Source: Methanoprimaticola sp047501175 (lineage in GTDB: Archaea > Thermoplasmatota > Thermoplasmata > Methanomassiliicoccales > Methanomethylophilaceae). From it: a DNA stretch of 64,000 bases. The notes under the pieces are model-generated. The model was not told the origin of the DNA. It worked only from the letters and a program-made list of their open reading frames with translations, and ran no database searches. The translations under genes were made by a program, and so were the position numbers. Numbering within the stretch: the first letter of the stretch is position 1; each line of letters opens with the position of its first letter. The stretch covers positions 62,001-126,000 of the forward strand of contig NZ_JBEQWH010000005.1 of assembly GCF_047501175.1 (NCBI RefSeq), read 5' to 3'. Below are positions 17,132 to 26,320 of the stretch, piece by piece.

Positions 17132-18946
17132 TCATTCTTCCTTTACGATCAGGTCGTCCTGATCCTCATTGTCAAGTTTGTTGTCCCTGCGCTTCTTCAG
17201 ATAGAACACAGCCATGATCACGGCGGCCACCGCCAGGACAACGAGGTAGTACCAGAAGTCTATGTTCACAGCATTGGGCACCAGCAGGATGATCGCGAAG
17301 TCTATCGCCAGGATCAGGAGATATGTGTTTATGTCCAGGAAGTTCAGGAACCTCTCGTAGACCCTCGCGGGGTTGCTGTTCCCGCCTTCCATGTTCGCGA
17401 TGCGACGCGCACCGCTGATGATGATCTCGTCCAGGAACTTCACGTTGTTTATCATGAAGTATATCGGCAGGGTCAGCACGATGAAGTTGACTCCCAGGAT
17501 CAGGAGCTTCCACATCGCGAGGTTCCCTCCGAAAGAGGTGCAGAGCCAATCGGACGCGGGCACCAGGGCGAAGTAGAAGAATATCTCGATCAGCGCTATG
17601 ACGAAGATGTTGATGTACGCATGGGTCATGCTCTTGTACACTGCCTTCTGGGACTTCTTCGAGGTCGCGGACACCCTCTCGTAGACCCTGGACCTCGCCT
17701 CATTGACGGTGCAGCATGCGGCGTACACCTTGCGGGGGCACTTCTCCACCGACTTGTCCCATATGCGGTCAGCGAACCTGCAGATTATCGGCAGCATTAT
17801 CATGGATATCAGGGCGGCACCTATGACGGACGTGTAGAACGACTCGTCCACCACGCCGTCGCCGAAGGCCTCCGCGGCTATGATGAACGCGAACTCTCCC
17901 ATCGCGCACAGGCCGGTCGCCGAGAGGAACCCGTTCCTGCAGCTCTCGTTCCCGATCCAGTATGCGAGGAACACGGTCGCGGACTTCAGCACGAAGAACA
18001 GCAGGTAGAAGATCAGGATGGTGCTGATGTTGTCCAGCAGCATGGATGCGGGGAACACCTCCGCTCCGATGCTGATGAAGAATATGGCCATGAACAGGTC
18101 GCGCATGGGCTCTATCCTGGTGTTGATCTCCTTGGCCTTCCTGCTGGATGCGACCATCATTCCCATGAGGAACGCCCCGATGGCCATGGACAGCCCGGAG
18201 TATGTGGCCAGGAGGGCCATCCCGAACGCGAGTCCGACGGATGTGATCGTCAGGATCTCGTCCGACACGTTGTCCGAGATCCAGTTTATGATCCGGGGGA
18301 CGACCTTCAGGCCGACCACGATGCTGATGATCATGAACGCCAGGATCTTGACGATGAGGACGATGATGTCGTTGAGCTCCATCCCTCCGGCCGCTCCGAG
18401 CGCATGGTTCGCCATGAGGGGGGTGATCATGGACAGTATGATGACCTGGCCGATGTCCTCCATGATTGTGATCAGGACGAGCATCTCTATGTGCTCCCTG
18501 TCCAGGCGGTTCTGGGACTTCAGGACGGCCATGACGACGGCAGTGGACGAACCCGATATTATGGCCCCCAGGACGATGGACTGGGTCATGTCGAATCCCA
18601 GGAACGTCCCTGCGATGAATCCCCCTAAGACCATCAGCGGGAGCTGGATCACCGCGACCAGTATCGCGAACGACCCCTGCTTACGGATCTTCTTGATGTT
18701 GATCTCGAGACCGATGCAGAACATCAGCATGACCAGTCCCATGTCCTTCAGAAGCGAGATTATCTCCTCTTCCGTCTCTATGGTCGCCTGGTCCTGATAC
18801 AGGAAAAGGACATTGACCATGACGATGCCCGCCACGATGTATCCGATGAGCGGTGGCAGCTTCAGCTTGTTGAAGACGATAGAGCAGACTGCCGCCAGAA
18901 GCGTGAAGAGCGCTAAGGCTGTAAGCATGACCACTTCGTCCATCAA
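17132..18946 (-). CDS. Kef-type cation:proton antiporter with extra C-terminal membrane domain
   Basis: 604 residues. The first ~390 form a CPA2/KefB-like exchanger with about 12 membrane helices (MLMFCIGLEINIKKI, GAIISGSSTAVVMAVL, IGAFLMGMMVA). No TrkA-N or TrkA-C regulatory domain follows; instead a charged linker (~400-440) leads to a second membrane region with roughly four helices and an acidic tail ending DLIVKEE. Expected role: K+/H+ or Na+/H+ exchange at the plasma membrane. The extra membrane domain is uncommon. Confidence 0.83.
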   Translation of the reverse strand: MMDEVVMLTALALFTLLAAVCSIVFNKLKLPPLIGYIVAGIVMVNVLFLYQDQATIETEEEIISLLKDMGLVMLMFCIGLEINIKKIRKQGSFAILVAVIQLPLMVLGGFIAGTFLGFDMTQSIVLGAIISGSSTAVVMAVLKSQNRLDREHIEMLVLITIMEDIGQVIILSMITPLMANHALGAAGGMELNDIIVLIVKILAFMIISIVVGLKVVPRIINWISDNVSDEILTITSVGLAFGMALLATYSGLSMAIGAFLMGMMVASSRKAKEINTRIEPMRDLFMAIFFISIGAEVFPASMLLDNISTILIFYLLFFVLKSATVFLAYWIGNESCRNGFLSATGLCAMGEFAFIIAAEAFGDGVVDESFYTSVIGAALISMIMLPIICRFADRIWDKSVEKCPRKVYAACCTVNEARSRVYERVSATSKKSQKAVYKSMTHAYINIFVIALIEIFFYFALVPASDWLCTSFGGNLAMWKLLILGVNFIVLTLPIYFMINNVKFLDEIIISGARRIANMEGGNSNPARVYERFLNFLDINTYLLILAIDFAIILLVPNAVNIDFWYYLVVLAVAAVIMAVFYLKKRRDNKLDNEDQDDLIVKEE

Positions 18947-19041
18947 TCCACCGTCCAGTGTATTGATGTCATAAATTAAAACGATTTGCTGAAGGGTGTT
19001 TCAGGGGCCCCTGTCCAGACAGGCGGACGGGGCCGCCGAGG

Positions 19042-20163
19042 TCAGAGTCTCTTGACGAAATCTCTCATGGCATCGGATATCCTTATGCCCTGGGGACACA
19101 CCTTCTCGCATGCCCCGCACCCGATGCATGCGGACGGGCGCTTGTCCTCCGGCATCGATCCCACGAACGCGGGACCGAAGAACCCGCCGTTCGTGAACCT
19201 GTGCTCGTTGTAGAGCTCCAGCAGTCTCGGGATGTCGAGGCCCTTGGGACACTTCGACTTGCAGTAGTTGCATGCGGTGCACGGGACCGTGTCGGAGGAG
19301 ACGATCCCGTCGCCTATCTCGACGAGGGCGTCGAACTCCTCGTCTGACAGCCTCCCGTCCTTACTGAAGATGGATATGTTCTGCGCGATTTGATCCTCGT
19401 TCGAGATTCCCGACAGGACGACCTTGACGCCGTCTATGGACTGGACGAAGCGGAACGCCGCCTCGACGGGGGACGCCCCGGGAACGGTCTCGCCTATGCG
19501 CGCCTCGACGTCCGCGCCCACTCTGGCCAGCTTTCCCCCGCGTATGGGCTCCATGACCCATACGGGGAGGCCGTGCATCCTGGCGAGCTCGACCTTCGCG
19601 CGGGCATCCTGGAAGTTCCAGTCCACGTAGTTCACCTGGAGCTGGATGAACTCCATGTCCTCGCCGTACATCTCGAGGAACCTCTCTATGGTCTCGACGG
19701 ACCCGTGTGCGGAGAACCCCAGGTGGCGGATCCTCCCCTTCCTCCTCTCCTCGCGCAGTGCCTCCAGCGTCCCGTAGCCCGGGTCCAGGTACGAGTCGAC
19801 GTTCAGGTCGAAGACGTTGTGCACCAGATAGAAGTCGAAATACTCCGTCTGGCACTTCTCCAGCTGCCTCTCGAATATCTCCGCGGTCTTCCCCATGTTG
19901 GAAACGTCGTATCCTGGGAACTTGCTCGCCAGGTAGTACGATCCGCGAGGGTACTTCGAGAGGATCCTGCCTGCCACCAGCTCGGAGTTGCCGTCATGGT
20001 ACCCCCATGCGGTGTCGAAGTAGTTGACCCCCGCATCCATGGCGTCGGCCACCATCCTCTCCGTCCTCTCCTCGTCTATGCTCCCGTCCCCTTTCAGGGG
20101 GAGACGCATCATCCCGAATCCCAGCATGGGCAGGGACTCGTCGCCGAAAGCGGTGCGCATCAT
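19042..20163 (-). CDS. Aldo/keto reductase with C-terminal 2[4Fe-4S] ferredoxin segment
   Basis: 373 residues from MMRTAFGDESLPMLGFGMMR. AKR TIM barrel with DTAWGYHDGNSE (Asp and Tyr of the catalytic set), LASKFPG (Lys) and YLVHNV. The C-terminal ~90 residues hold CTACNYCKSKCPKG and CIGCGACEKVCPQG, two cluster-binding motifs, so electrons may come from ferredoxin rather than NADPH alone. The 12-codon upstream frame extension overlaps a TATA-like TTTATACATT and is excluded. Physiological substrate unknown. Confidence 0.85.
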   Translation of the reverse strand: MMRTAFGDESLPMLGFGMMRLPLKGDGSIDEERTERMVADAMDAGVNYFDTAWGYHDGNSELVAGRILSKYPRGSYYLASKFPGYDVSNMGKTAEIFERQLEKCQTEYFDFYLVHNVFDLNVDSYLDPGYGTLEALREERRKGRIRHLGFSAHGSVETIERFLEMYGEDMEFIQLQVNYVDWNFQDARAKVELARMHGLPVWVMEPIRGGKLARVGADVEARIGETVPGASPVEAAFRFVQSIDGVKVVLSGISNEDQIAQNISIFSKDGRLSDEEFDALVEIGDGIVSSDTVPCTACNYCKSKCPKGLDIPRLLELYNEHRFTNGGFFGPAFVGSMPEDKRPSACIGCGACEKVCPQGIRISDAMRDFVKRL

Positions 20164-20210
20164 GGGGTCTTCGAGAAAAGGGAATGTATAAATCCCCATC
20201 GGCTACGGGC

Positions 20211-21431
20211 TCAGATGTAGTCGGATATGTAGGGAATGTCATGGATGAGTATCTCATCCAACGCCTCGATGGCCTCCTCGGAGCCCTCGATCCTCTCGAG
20301 CCTCGACAGCTGCGTCGCGGACATGTAGCCGAGGAGGAGCGTTGACATCGTCCCTATCGTCATCCTTACGCGGTGGTCCGCATCCATCCCGGTGACCTCC
20401 GCGCGTCCCCCGTGGAACAGGACGTTGAACGTGCGGTTGTTCCATTCCGCGAACGAGTCCTCTATCTCGAACGCGAAGCACACGTCCGCCTCCGCGTCGT
20501 CCGTCCTGTAGTCCTCGAAAAACATCTCCACGTCGACTATGCGGGCCATCATGTACGGGCGGATGGTCTCCGATATGTTCCCGTCCTCGAGCATGAATGC
20601 CATGAGCTCGTTCCGGTAGGTGTATCCGCGGACCTCGTCGATCATGGAGTAGTGCGCGCTGATGTAGTTCCAGAGTCCCTTCTGGGCCTCCATGTTCAGG
20701 TACACCATCTCCTTGATGTGCATGATGTCCGTCTTGATCGAGTACACCATGTACCCTGTGGCGGTGTCCTCGACGTCGTAATAGATCGCGACGAGGGTGT
20801 CCTCCTCGTCCCATCTCCAGTACTCGTCCCATGCGACGCTGTCCCTCATTATGCACCCGTGGGTCTTCAGGGCGAATCTGGCATGGAGGTTCATGAACTC
20901 GGGGTCGTTCCATTCGACCCTCCTCACGTATCCGGGCGCACGGTCCTTGATCCTCCCGGGGTGTATCTGGGTGTCCTTGACCTTGTAGGATATCTTGTTG
21001 GAGACTATCTCCCATCCGAACTTGCGGTAGAGCGGTATGGAGAACGGGTACAGTAGGGCCAGGGACCTCCTGTCCTCCCTCATGCGGACCAGGCTCAGGC
21101 GGAGCAGCCTCTTCATGAGCCCGTGCCCGGAGTACTCCGGATAGGTGGAGACGCTGGTGACATGGCCGATGTCGTAGATGGAGGAGTGGATGTTCATCCT
21201 CAGCGGGTAGACCGCGATCTGCGACACGAGCTCGTCCCCGTTCCAGCATCCGAGGACGTCCGCACGCTCCAGGATCGGGAACTTGGACTGCATGATCTCG
21301 TCGTCCCTCCATCCCGCACGCTGGAGGTCCTCCTCGGTGACCTGGAACGCATAGCGCAGCAGCGAGTTGTACTCGTCCAGGTCGTCGGTGGTCAGACTGC
21401 GTATGGTCAGCTCCTGGTCCAGTCCGTGCAT
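20211..21431 (-). CDS. Eis-like GNAT N-acetyltransferase with SCP2-like C-terminal domain
   Basis: 406 residues, the length and order of Eis family enzymes: an N-terminal GNAT domain (VTSVSTYPEYSGHGLMKRLL is the acetyl-CoA loop, residues ~90-110), a second GNAT-like domain and a C-terminal sterol-carrier-like domain ending with the terminal carboxylate region (YISDYI). Bacterial Eis acetylates aminoglycosides and lysines; the archaeal substrate is unknown. An SD-like GGAG sits 11 bases before the start. Confidence 0.78.
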   Translation of the reverse strand: MHGLDQELTIRSLTTDDLDEYNSLLRYAFQVTEEDLQRAGWRDDEIMQSKFPILERADVLGCWNGDELVSQIAVYPLRMNIHSSIYDIGHVTSVSTYPEYSGHGLMKRLLRLSLVRMREDRRSLALLYPFSIPLYRKFGWEIVSNKISYKVKDTQIHPGRIKDRAPGYVRRVEWNDPEFMNLHARFALKTHGCIMRDSVAWDEYWRWDEEDTLVAIYYDVEDTATGYMVYSIKTDIMHIKEMVYLNMEAQKGLWNYISAHYSMIDEVRGYTYRNELMAFMLEDGNISETIRPYMMARIVDVEMFFEDYRTDDAEADVCFAFEIEDSFAEWNNRTFNVLFHGGRAEVTGMDADHRVRMTIGTMSTLLLGYMSATQLSRLERIEGSEEAIEALDEILIHDIPYISDYI

Positions 21432-21517
21432 AGTCAGCTCTCCGGATTTTCACTGGCTCTCAACACATATATAGGCTGTCCTGAAAACTGCTATATCCAC
21501 ACTCCGATATCAGGGCC

Positions 21518-23050
21518 ATGAAAGGATCCAACGTCAAGATCATGGCGGTGACCGCGGCAGTGATAGCGGTCATCCTGGTGGGCTCCTTCATCTTCGACCG
21601 CGAGAGCGGGGACATGGAGGGGCAGGTAATAATCCTGCACACGAACGACACCCACGGATTCTACGACGAGAACCTCGGGTTCGCCGCAGTCGCGGAGCTG
21701 AGGGACAGCTACGAGGCGCGCGGGGCAACGGTGTTCCTCCTGGATGCGGGGGATGCGTTCCAGGGTACCGCGACGACCTCGCTGTCCCGCGGGGAGTCGT
21801 CCATAGACGTTCTGAACGCCGTCGGATACGATGTCATGTGTCCGGGCAACCACGAGTTCGACTATACGCTGGACACCTATCTCGGATACGCCGACCGTCT
21901 CGAGTTCCCGACGATATGCTCGAACCTCGACTGGAGGGATTCGGGGGAGAGCGTCTTCGACGAGTTCGCCGTCATCGAGCGCGATGGCGTGTATCTCGGC
22001 GTGTTCGGTCTCCTGACGCCTGACACGGAGTCGATGGTCATGGCCGGGTACATGGACGACGTGGTCGTCACCGACCCTACCGAGGCCGCGAGGGAGATGG
22101 TGGCCAAGCTGAGGTCGGCAGGGGCGGACTACATAGTCGCTCTGACGCACATCGGGGTGGACCGTTCCTCCTCGTACACCTCCGACTACCTCGTCTCGGA
22201 GGTGGATGGGATAGACGTGTGCATCGACGGCCACAGCCACACGGAGATGGAGAACGGCAGGGTGGTCGACGGCAGCATCGATCTGATGCCCTCTGATACG
22301 ATCGTCGCCAGCACCGGGACCGCGATATCGAAGATCGGGGTGGTGGAGCTCTCCGATTCCGGGGTGACCGCCACGCTGTCGGACAGTCAGGACAGGGACC
22401 GCGAGGTCCAGGGCGTGATCGATGACCTCCGCTCGGGGATGGAGGGATATCTCTCGGAGAAGATCGGGAGCACCGAGATCACGCTCACCGGCGAGCGCAC
22501 CCAGTCCCGTCTGGGGGAGGTTCTGGTGGGTGACCTGGCCGCCGATTCCATGCGCGAGTCCGCGGGCGCGGATGTGGCGATCGTCAACGGAGGGACGATA
22601 AGGCTGGAGATCCCCGTGGGGGACATAACCATAGGGGATGCGTACGGCGCATACCCGTTCGACAACTACGTGCAGGTGAAGACGGTCACCGGGTCGGAGC
22701 TCTACGACATCATGGAGACATCCGTCGGATGGCTCCCCGGGGCTGCCGGATCCTACCTGCAGGTGTCCGGGATGGTCGTGACGTACGACTCGTCCAGGGA
22801 ATCGGGGGACAGGGTCATCGGCATCACCCTGTCCGACGGTACGCCCATAGGCCTCTCGGAGACCTACGCCGTGGCATCGAACGACTACATAATGTCCAGC
22901 TCGGACTACCCGGCCCTTTCCGAGAAGGACGTCGAGTCGACGCTGGACGTCATGGCGAGGGATCTCCTGATAGCTCACATCACGGAGATGGGAACCATCT
23001 CGGAGGGCGACATCCTCACCGGGCGTCTCATAGACCAATCCGCGATATGA
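21518..23050 (+). CDS. 5'-nucleotidase/2',3'-cyclic phosphodiesterase family (UshA-like), membrane-anchored
   Basis: 510 residues. An N-terminal membrane helix (KIMAVTAAVIAVILVGSFIF) anchors a two-domain enzyme outside the cell. Metallophosphoesterase motifs: LHTNDTHGF (~residue 40), LDAGDAFQG, CPGNHEFDY, ALTHIG and DGHSHTE, which supply the dimetal site. The C-terminal nucleotide-binding domain (residues ~310-500) has NGGTIR and YPFDNYVQ. It probably dephosphorylates extracellular nucleotides for salvage. Standalone gene. Confidence 0.88.
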   Translation: MKGSNVKIMAVTAAVIAVILVGSFIFDRESGDMEGQVIILHTNDTHGFYDENLGFAAVAELRDSYEARGATVFLLDAGDAFQGTATTSLSRGESSIDVLNAVGYDVMCPGNHEFDYTLDTYLGYADRLEFPTICSNLDWRDSGESVFDEFAVIERDGVYLGVFGLLTPDTESMVMAGYMDDVVVTDPTEAAREMVAKLRSAGADYIVALTHIGVDRSSSYTSDYLVSEVDGIDVCIDGHSHTEMENGRVVDGSIDLMPSDTIVASTGTAISKIGVVELSDSGVTATLSDSQDRDREVQGVIDDLRSGMEGYLSEKIGSTEITLTGERTQSRLGEVLVGDLAADSMRESAGADVAIVNGGTIRLEIPVGDITIGDAYGAYPFDNYVQVKTVTGSELYDIMETSVGWLPGAAGSYLQVSGMVVTYDSSRESGDRVIGITLSDGTPIGLSETYAVASNDYIMSSSDYPALSEKDVESTLDVMARDLLIAHITEMGTISEGDILTGRLIDQSAI

Positions 23051-23084
23051 AAAACCGAGGGGGATCGCTCCCCCTCATCAATCC

Positions 23085-23702
23085 TCATGAGAGGGAGGCC
23101 GCCAGCTCCTTCGTCCTCCTGATCGTCTCCTCTATGCGGTCCAGGTTGCAGGTGCGGCAGTCGTGCTTCAGCTTCAAGCCCTCCGCGAACTCCTCGGACT
23201 TCTTGCGATACTCCTCCGTATTCCCTATCCCGGGGTCGATGAACAGCGTTCTCTCGTACGATGCGAATATTATGTCGAAGAAGAATGACGGGTCGTACCC
23301 CTCCATGGAGTCCAGGTGGAGCTCCTTTATGAGCCCGTCCATGCCCTCCAGCGCCCATCCGGGCGATGAGAACCAGGTTCCGGCGCAGACCTTCTTCTCC
23401 CTCGCGTATTCCTCGGGTCCCAGAAGGACGTCTATGCAGTCCGCTCCGGGCAGCATCACCGCCGGGACATCGAACTCCTTCGTTATACCGTCCAGGGAGC
23501 TGCATATGGCATATCCCAGGAACACGACGTCCACCTTGCCTTTCATGGCGTTCACCTTCTCGAGCAGGACCTCCTTCATGTGAGGCGGGTCTTCGTGGAG
23601 CGCGAACTCGACATACTCCCGGTACACGAAATCGGGATCGTCCTTCGTGAGGTACTCTATCTCGTTTTTCAGGATGTCGCAAGCTATTATGGCGATCTTC
23701 AT
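23085..23702 (-). CDS. DUF1638 family protein
   Basis: 205 residues from MKIAIIACDILKNEIEYL. Cysteines at ACDI, YAICSSLDG, GADCID and CRTCNLD could bind a metal or corrinoid-related ligand but this is not established. In methanogens DUF1638 genes often occur near methylamine or methylthiol methyltransferase genes, which makes a C1-metabolism link plausible. The 65-codon upstream frame is excluded because it covers the promoter: TATA-like TTATATATG ~30 bases upstream and a palindrome touching the start (separate entry). Confidence 0.8.
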   Translation of the reverse strand: MKIAIIACDILKNEIEYLTKDDPDFVYREYVEFALHEDPPHMKEVLLEKVNAMKGKVDVVFLGYAICSSLDGITKEFDVPAVMLPGADCIDVLLGPEEYAREKKVCAGTWFSSPGWALEGMDGLIKELHLDSMEGYDPSFFFDIIFASYERTLFIDPGIGNTEEYRKKSEEFAEGLKLKHDCRTCNLDRIEETIRRTKELAASLS

Positions 23703-23703
23703 G

Positions 23704-23742
23704 GTAACAATTGTCACATACCAGTCGAAACATATATAATAG
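23704..23742 (-). promoter_or_regulatory. Promoter of DUF1638 gene with near-perfect palindrome
   Basis: GTAACAATTGTCAC at 23704-23717 is a 14-bp palindrome with one mismatched pair, one base from the ATG of the DUF1638 gene and just below a TATA-like ATTATATATG (~23731-23740, minus strand). Its position over the predicted transcription start suggests a repressor site. No cognate regulator is identified. Confidence 0.45.
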
Positions 23743-23922
23743 TCTGGTTGAAACTTTTTGAATCCGAATCCTCTACTCCATATTTTGTAGAAGATTCTCC
23801 GATGACTCATGTCCGATGCTGGACACCATTGCGATCCAAGGGTATGGACGGATATGTATGTGAGTCGACGAATATCCATCCATGATGCGGGCGGCACGGA
23901 TGTCCCGCACCGCCCGTCGGAC

Positions 23923-25272
23923 TCAACTGCCCATTATGAACTCGGCCATGTCGTCGATGACCGCCTGATCCACGTGTCCGCGCTTGCTGTACTCCAACGC
24001 GGTCCCCATGTACGGTCCATCCGACTCCATGAACAGGTGGTTCAGCCCGTCGTAAAGAGCGAACTCCGCGGCAGGGTCATCGGACAGCGCGCCTATCCAT
24101 CTGACGTAGTCCACGTCGGCCAGGACCTGTATGTCGGTGCTTCCCTGCAGGAACAGCATCGGCACCGAAAGGGATCCCGCGATGGATGCCGAGTCGATGG
24201 AGTTGATGCTCCAGATGTAGTATCCGCTCTGTCCGAACACCATGGTGGTCGCGCGTTCCACGTCGGTCATGTCCGCGAGGGCGTCCGCCTTGGCGAGCTC
24301 CCCTTTGATGTATGCGCGGTACCTCTCGGCATCCGGCAGATCCCGGCACTGCGCCCAGATCTGGTCGGCCAGGATGTCCGTGATCGTCCGGGGGCTCCCT
24401 GCCAGGGACACGAACCCGTCGCAGTCCCCCTCGCACCTCTGGACGATGTACGGGGCCAACATGCCTCCCATGCTGTGTCCTACGATGTACACCTCCGAGT
24501 ATCCCATCTCCTTGAGCATGCGTACAGCGGCCACCGCGTCGTCCACCGTCTCGTCGTCCACCGTGGCATATGCGGGGTTGTCCGAGAACTGGGGGTACGC
24601 GAACGTCCTCTTGTCGTATGCGAGGACATCGATCCCCTTCAGGGCGAGTCCGCGGGAGATGTCACGATACGGTTTGTTCACCATGACGGTCCCATCCCGG
24701 TCGTTCGGACCGGACCCGTGGACGATCACGGCGGCGATGTCATTGGAGGACGTCTCGGAGGATGTCAGCGTCCCAGGCAGAGGGAAGCCGGCCCCTGCAT
24801 CGACCGTGACATCCGTCTCGGTCAGACCCTCCGGCAGCTTGTCGAGGCCCTCCGGCTCATAGTAGCTTATGTTCAGGCTGGTGATGCTATCGTCGTCCGA
24901 GAACGAGATGGTCAGGAGAAGTCCCCATTCCGAATGCCTGCAGTATGCCTGGGACATGGTCTCGCCCCTGGACTGCCAGGTCTCCGTCCCCTCTATGGTC
25001 TCGAACGTTCCGATGCCGTACGTGTACTGGTCCCATATCACGGACAGCCCATCGACGTCGCCGACCGCGGTCTGCATATTCGGGGCGCACCCGTCGTAGA
25101 ATGTCTGGAACTCCCCGTTCTCCAGCATCATCACCGTATCGGTGACGATGTCGTCGTCCCCATCTCCCATGTCGGGCCGCGACTCCATCATATACGACGC
25201 GACCAGGATCGCGGCTATTATGACGGTGCATGCACCCAATATCGCCAGATTGCGTTTGCTCAAAAGGTCCAC
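23923..25272 (-). CDS. Exported alpha/beta hydrolase with N-terminal DUF3887-like domain
   Basis: 449 residues. N-terminal membrane helix (NLAILGACTVIIAAILVASY), a ~110-residue DUF3887-like domain (YDGCAPNMQTAVGDVDGL ... WGLLLTISFSDDD), then an alpha/beta hydrolase: oxyanion-like IVHGSGPNDRDG, nucleophile in VGHSMGGML (~residue 265), acid LQGSTDIQV and terminal His in GLNHLFM. Likely an extracytoplasmic esterase or peptidase; substrate unknown. Confidence 0.82.
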   Translation of the reverse strand: MDLLSKRNLAILGACTVIIAAILVASYMMESRPDMGDGDDDIVTDTVMMLENGEFQTFYDGCAPNMQTAVGDVDGLSVIWDQYTYGIGTFETIEGTETWQSRGETMSQAYCRHSEWGLLLTISFSDDDSITSLNISYYEPEGLDKLPEGLTETDVTVDAGAGFPLPGTLTSSETSSNDIAAVIVHGSGPNDRDGTVMVNKPYRDISRGLALKGIDVLAYDKRTFAYPQFSDNPAYATVDDETVDDAVAAVRMLKEMGYSEVYIVGHSMGGMLAPYIVQRCEGDCDGFVSLAGSPRTITDILADQIWAQCRDLPDAERYRAYIKGELAKADALADMTDVERATTMVFGQSGYYIWSINSIDSASIAGSLSVPMLFLQGSTDIQVLADVDYVRWIGALSDDPAAEFALYDGLNHLFMESDGPYMGTALEYSKRGHVDQAVIDDMAEFIMGS

Positions 25273-25345
25273 CTATGCATCTGATGTGCTTTGGCGGTTA
25301 TAAGCAGTGGTACGGTCCCCATTCGATGTGTTTTTAGGATGGACG

Positions 25346-26320
25346 ATGTTCCCGGGATGTTTCGGAGGCGGAGAGGTGGACGCTAGACTGGAATCCATGG
25401 AGTCCTTTGACGTCAGAGGCAGGCATTCGGACTATCGCATAGTGAACGTGGGCGCGTTGCCCGGGTCGGAGGCGTTCCTTCTGGTCTCGGATGACGTGGC
25501 CGTACTGTACGATTCCGGATACGGCTTCTGCGGACCGGCCCTCGTGGAGAACATAGGGAGGGTCCTCGGCGACAGGCCGCTGGACTTCATCTTCATCACC
25601 CATTCCCACTACGACCACATACTGGGGAGTGCGCACTGCACCAGGGAATGGCCCGATGCGAAGGTCGTCGCCAGCAGGCATACTTCAGAGGTCATCGCGA
25701 AGGATTCGGCGAAGAGGGTCATGAGGGAGCTGGACTCGTCCGCGGCGAGGCTGCACGGATTCAGCGGGTACGAGGACCTGACGGACCGTCTCCGCGTGGA
25801 CATGATCGTCTCGGAGGGGGACACGGTACAGGCGGGCGGGTTCCGCTTCGTCGTGCACGAGTACCCTGGCCATACATTCTGCTCCATAGGCTTCCACTGT
25901 CCGGACGAGGGCCTCCTCATGTCCTGCGAGACGCTTGGCTTCTACACGGGGGAGGAGATGACCCCGACATATCTGGTGGGGTACCGTCTGACGTTGGATT
26001 CCATCGACCGTGCCCTGGACCTCGATGTCGACGTCATGATGCTGGCTCATTCGGGCGTGGTCACGGGACACAGGTGTCGCGAGCTCCTGGAGATGTCCAG
26101 GAGGTGTGCGGTCGGCATGGCGGAGGAGATCATCGGGGCCCATGATGCGGGGATGGACTTCGAGGGCATCCTGAGGGTGCTCAAGGCCCGTCATTACACG
26201 GGTTACGCCAGGAGGATCCAGCCCGAGGCGGCCTTCGACACCAATGCGAGGTACATGATCCCTATGATCATACGGGAGTTGGGCTCCGAACGGGCATCTG
26301 GGCCGTCCGACGACTCCTGA
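25346..26320 (+). CDS. MBL-fold metallohydrolase
   Basis: About 324 residues. Zinc motif THSHYDHILG (H-x-H-x-D-H), later ligands in HEYPGHTFCS and LAHSGVVTGH, typical of the glyoxalase II-like branch of MBL proteins. Start uncertain: ATG at 25346 lies ~45 bases below a TATA-like GTTATAAG, while ATG at 25397 (MESFDVRGRH) begins the conserved part; the frame is open further up. The 3' end overlaps the convergent sirtuin gene by 53 bp. Substrate unknown. Confidence 0.75.
   Translation: MFPGCFGGGEVDARLESMESFDVRGRHSDYRIVNVGALPGSEAFLLVSDDVAVLYDSGYGFCGPALVENIGRVLGDRPLDFIFITHSHYDHILGSAHCTREWPDAKVVASRHTSEVIAKDSAKRVMRELDSSAARLHGFSGYEDLTDRLRVDMIVSEGDTVQAGGFRFVVHEYPGHTFCSIGFHCPDEGLLMSCETLGFYTGEEMTPTYLVGYRLTLDSIDRALDLDVDVMMLAHSGVVTGHRCRELLEMSRRCAVGMAEEIIGAHDAGMDFEGILRVLKARHYTGYARRIQPEAAFDTNARYMIPMIIRELGSERASGPSDDS

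Noticed and set aside
23703..23897. 65-codon N-terminal extension of the DUF1638 protein
   Set aside because: It covers the TATA box and palindrome and has no family similarity.
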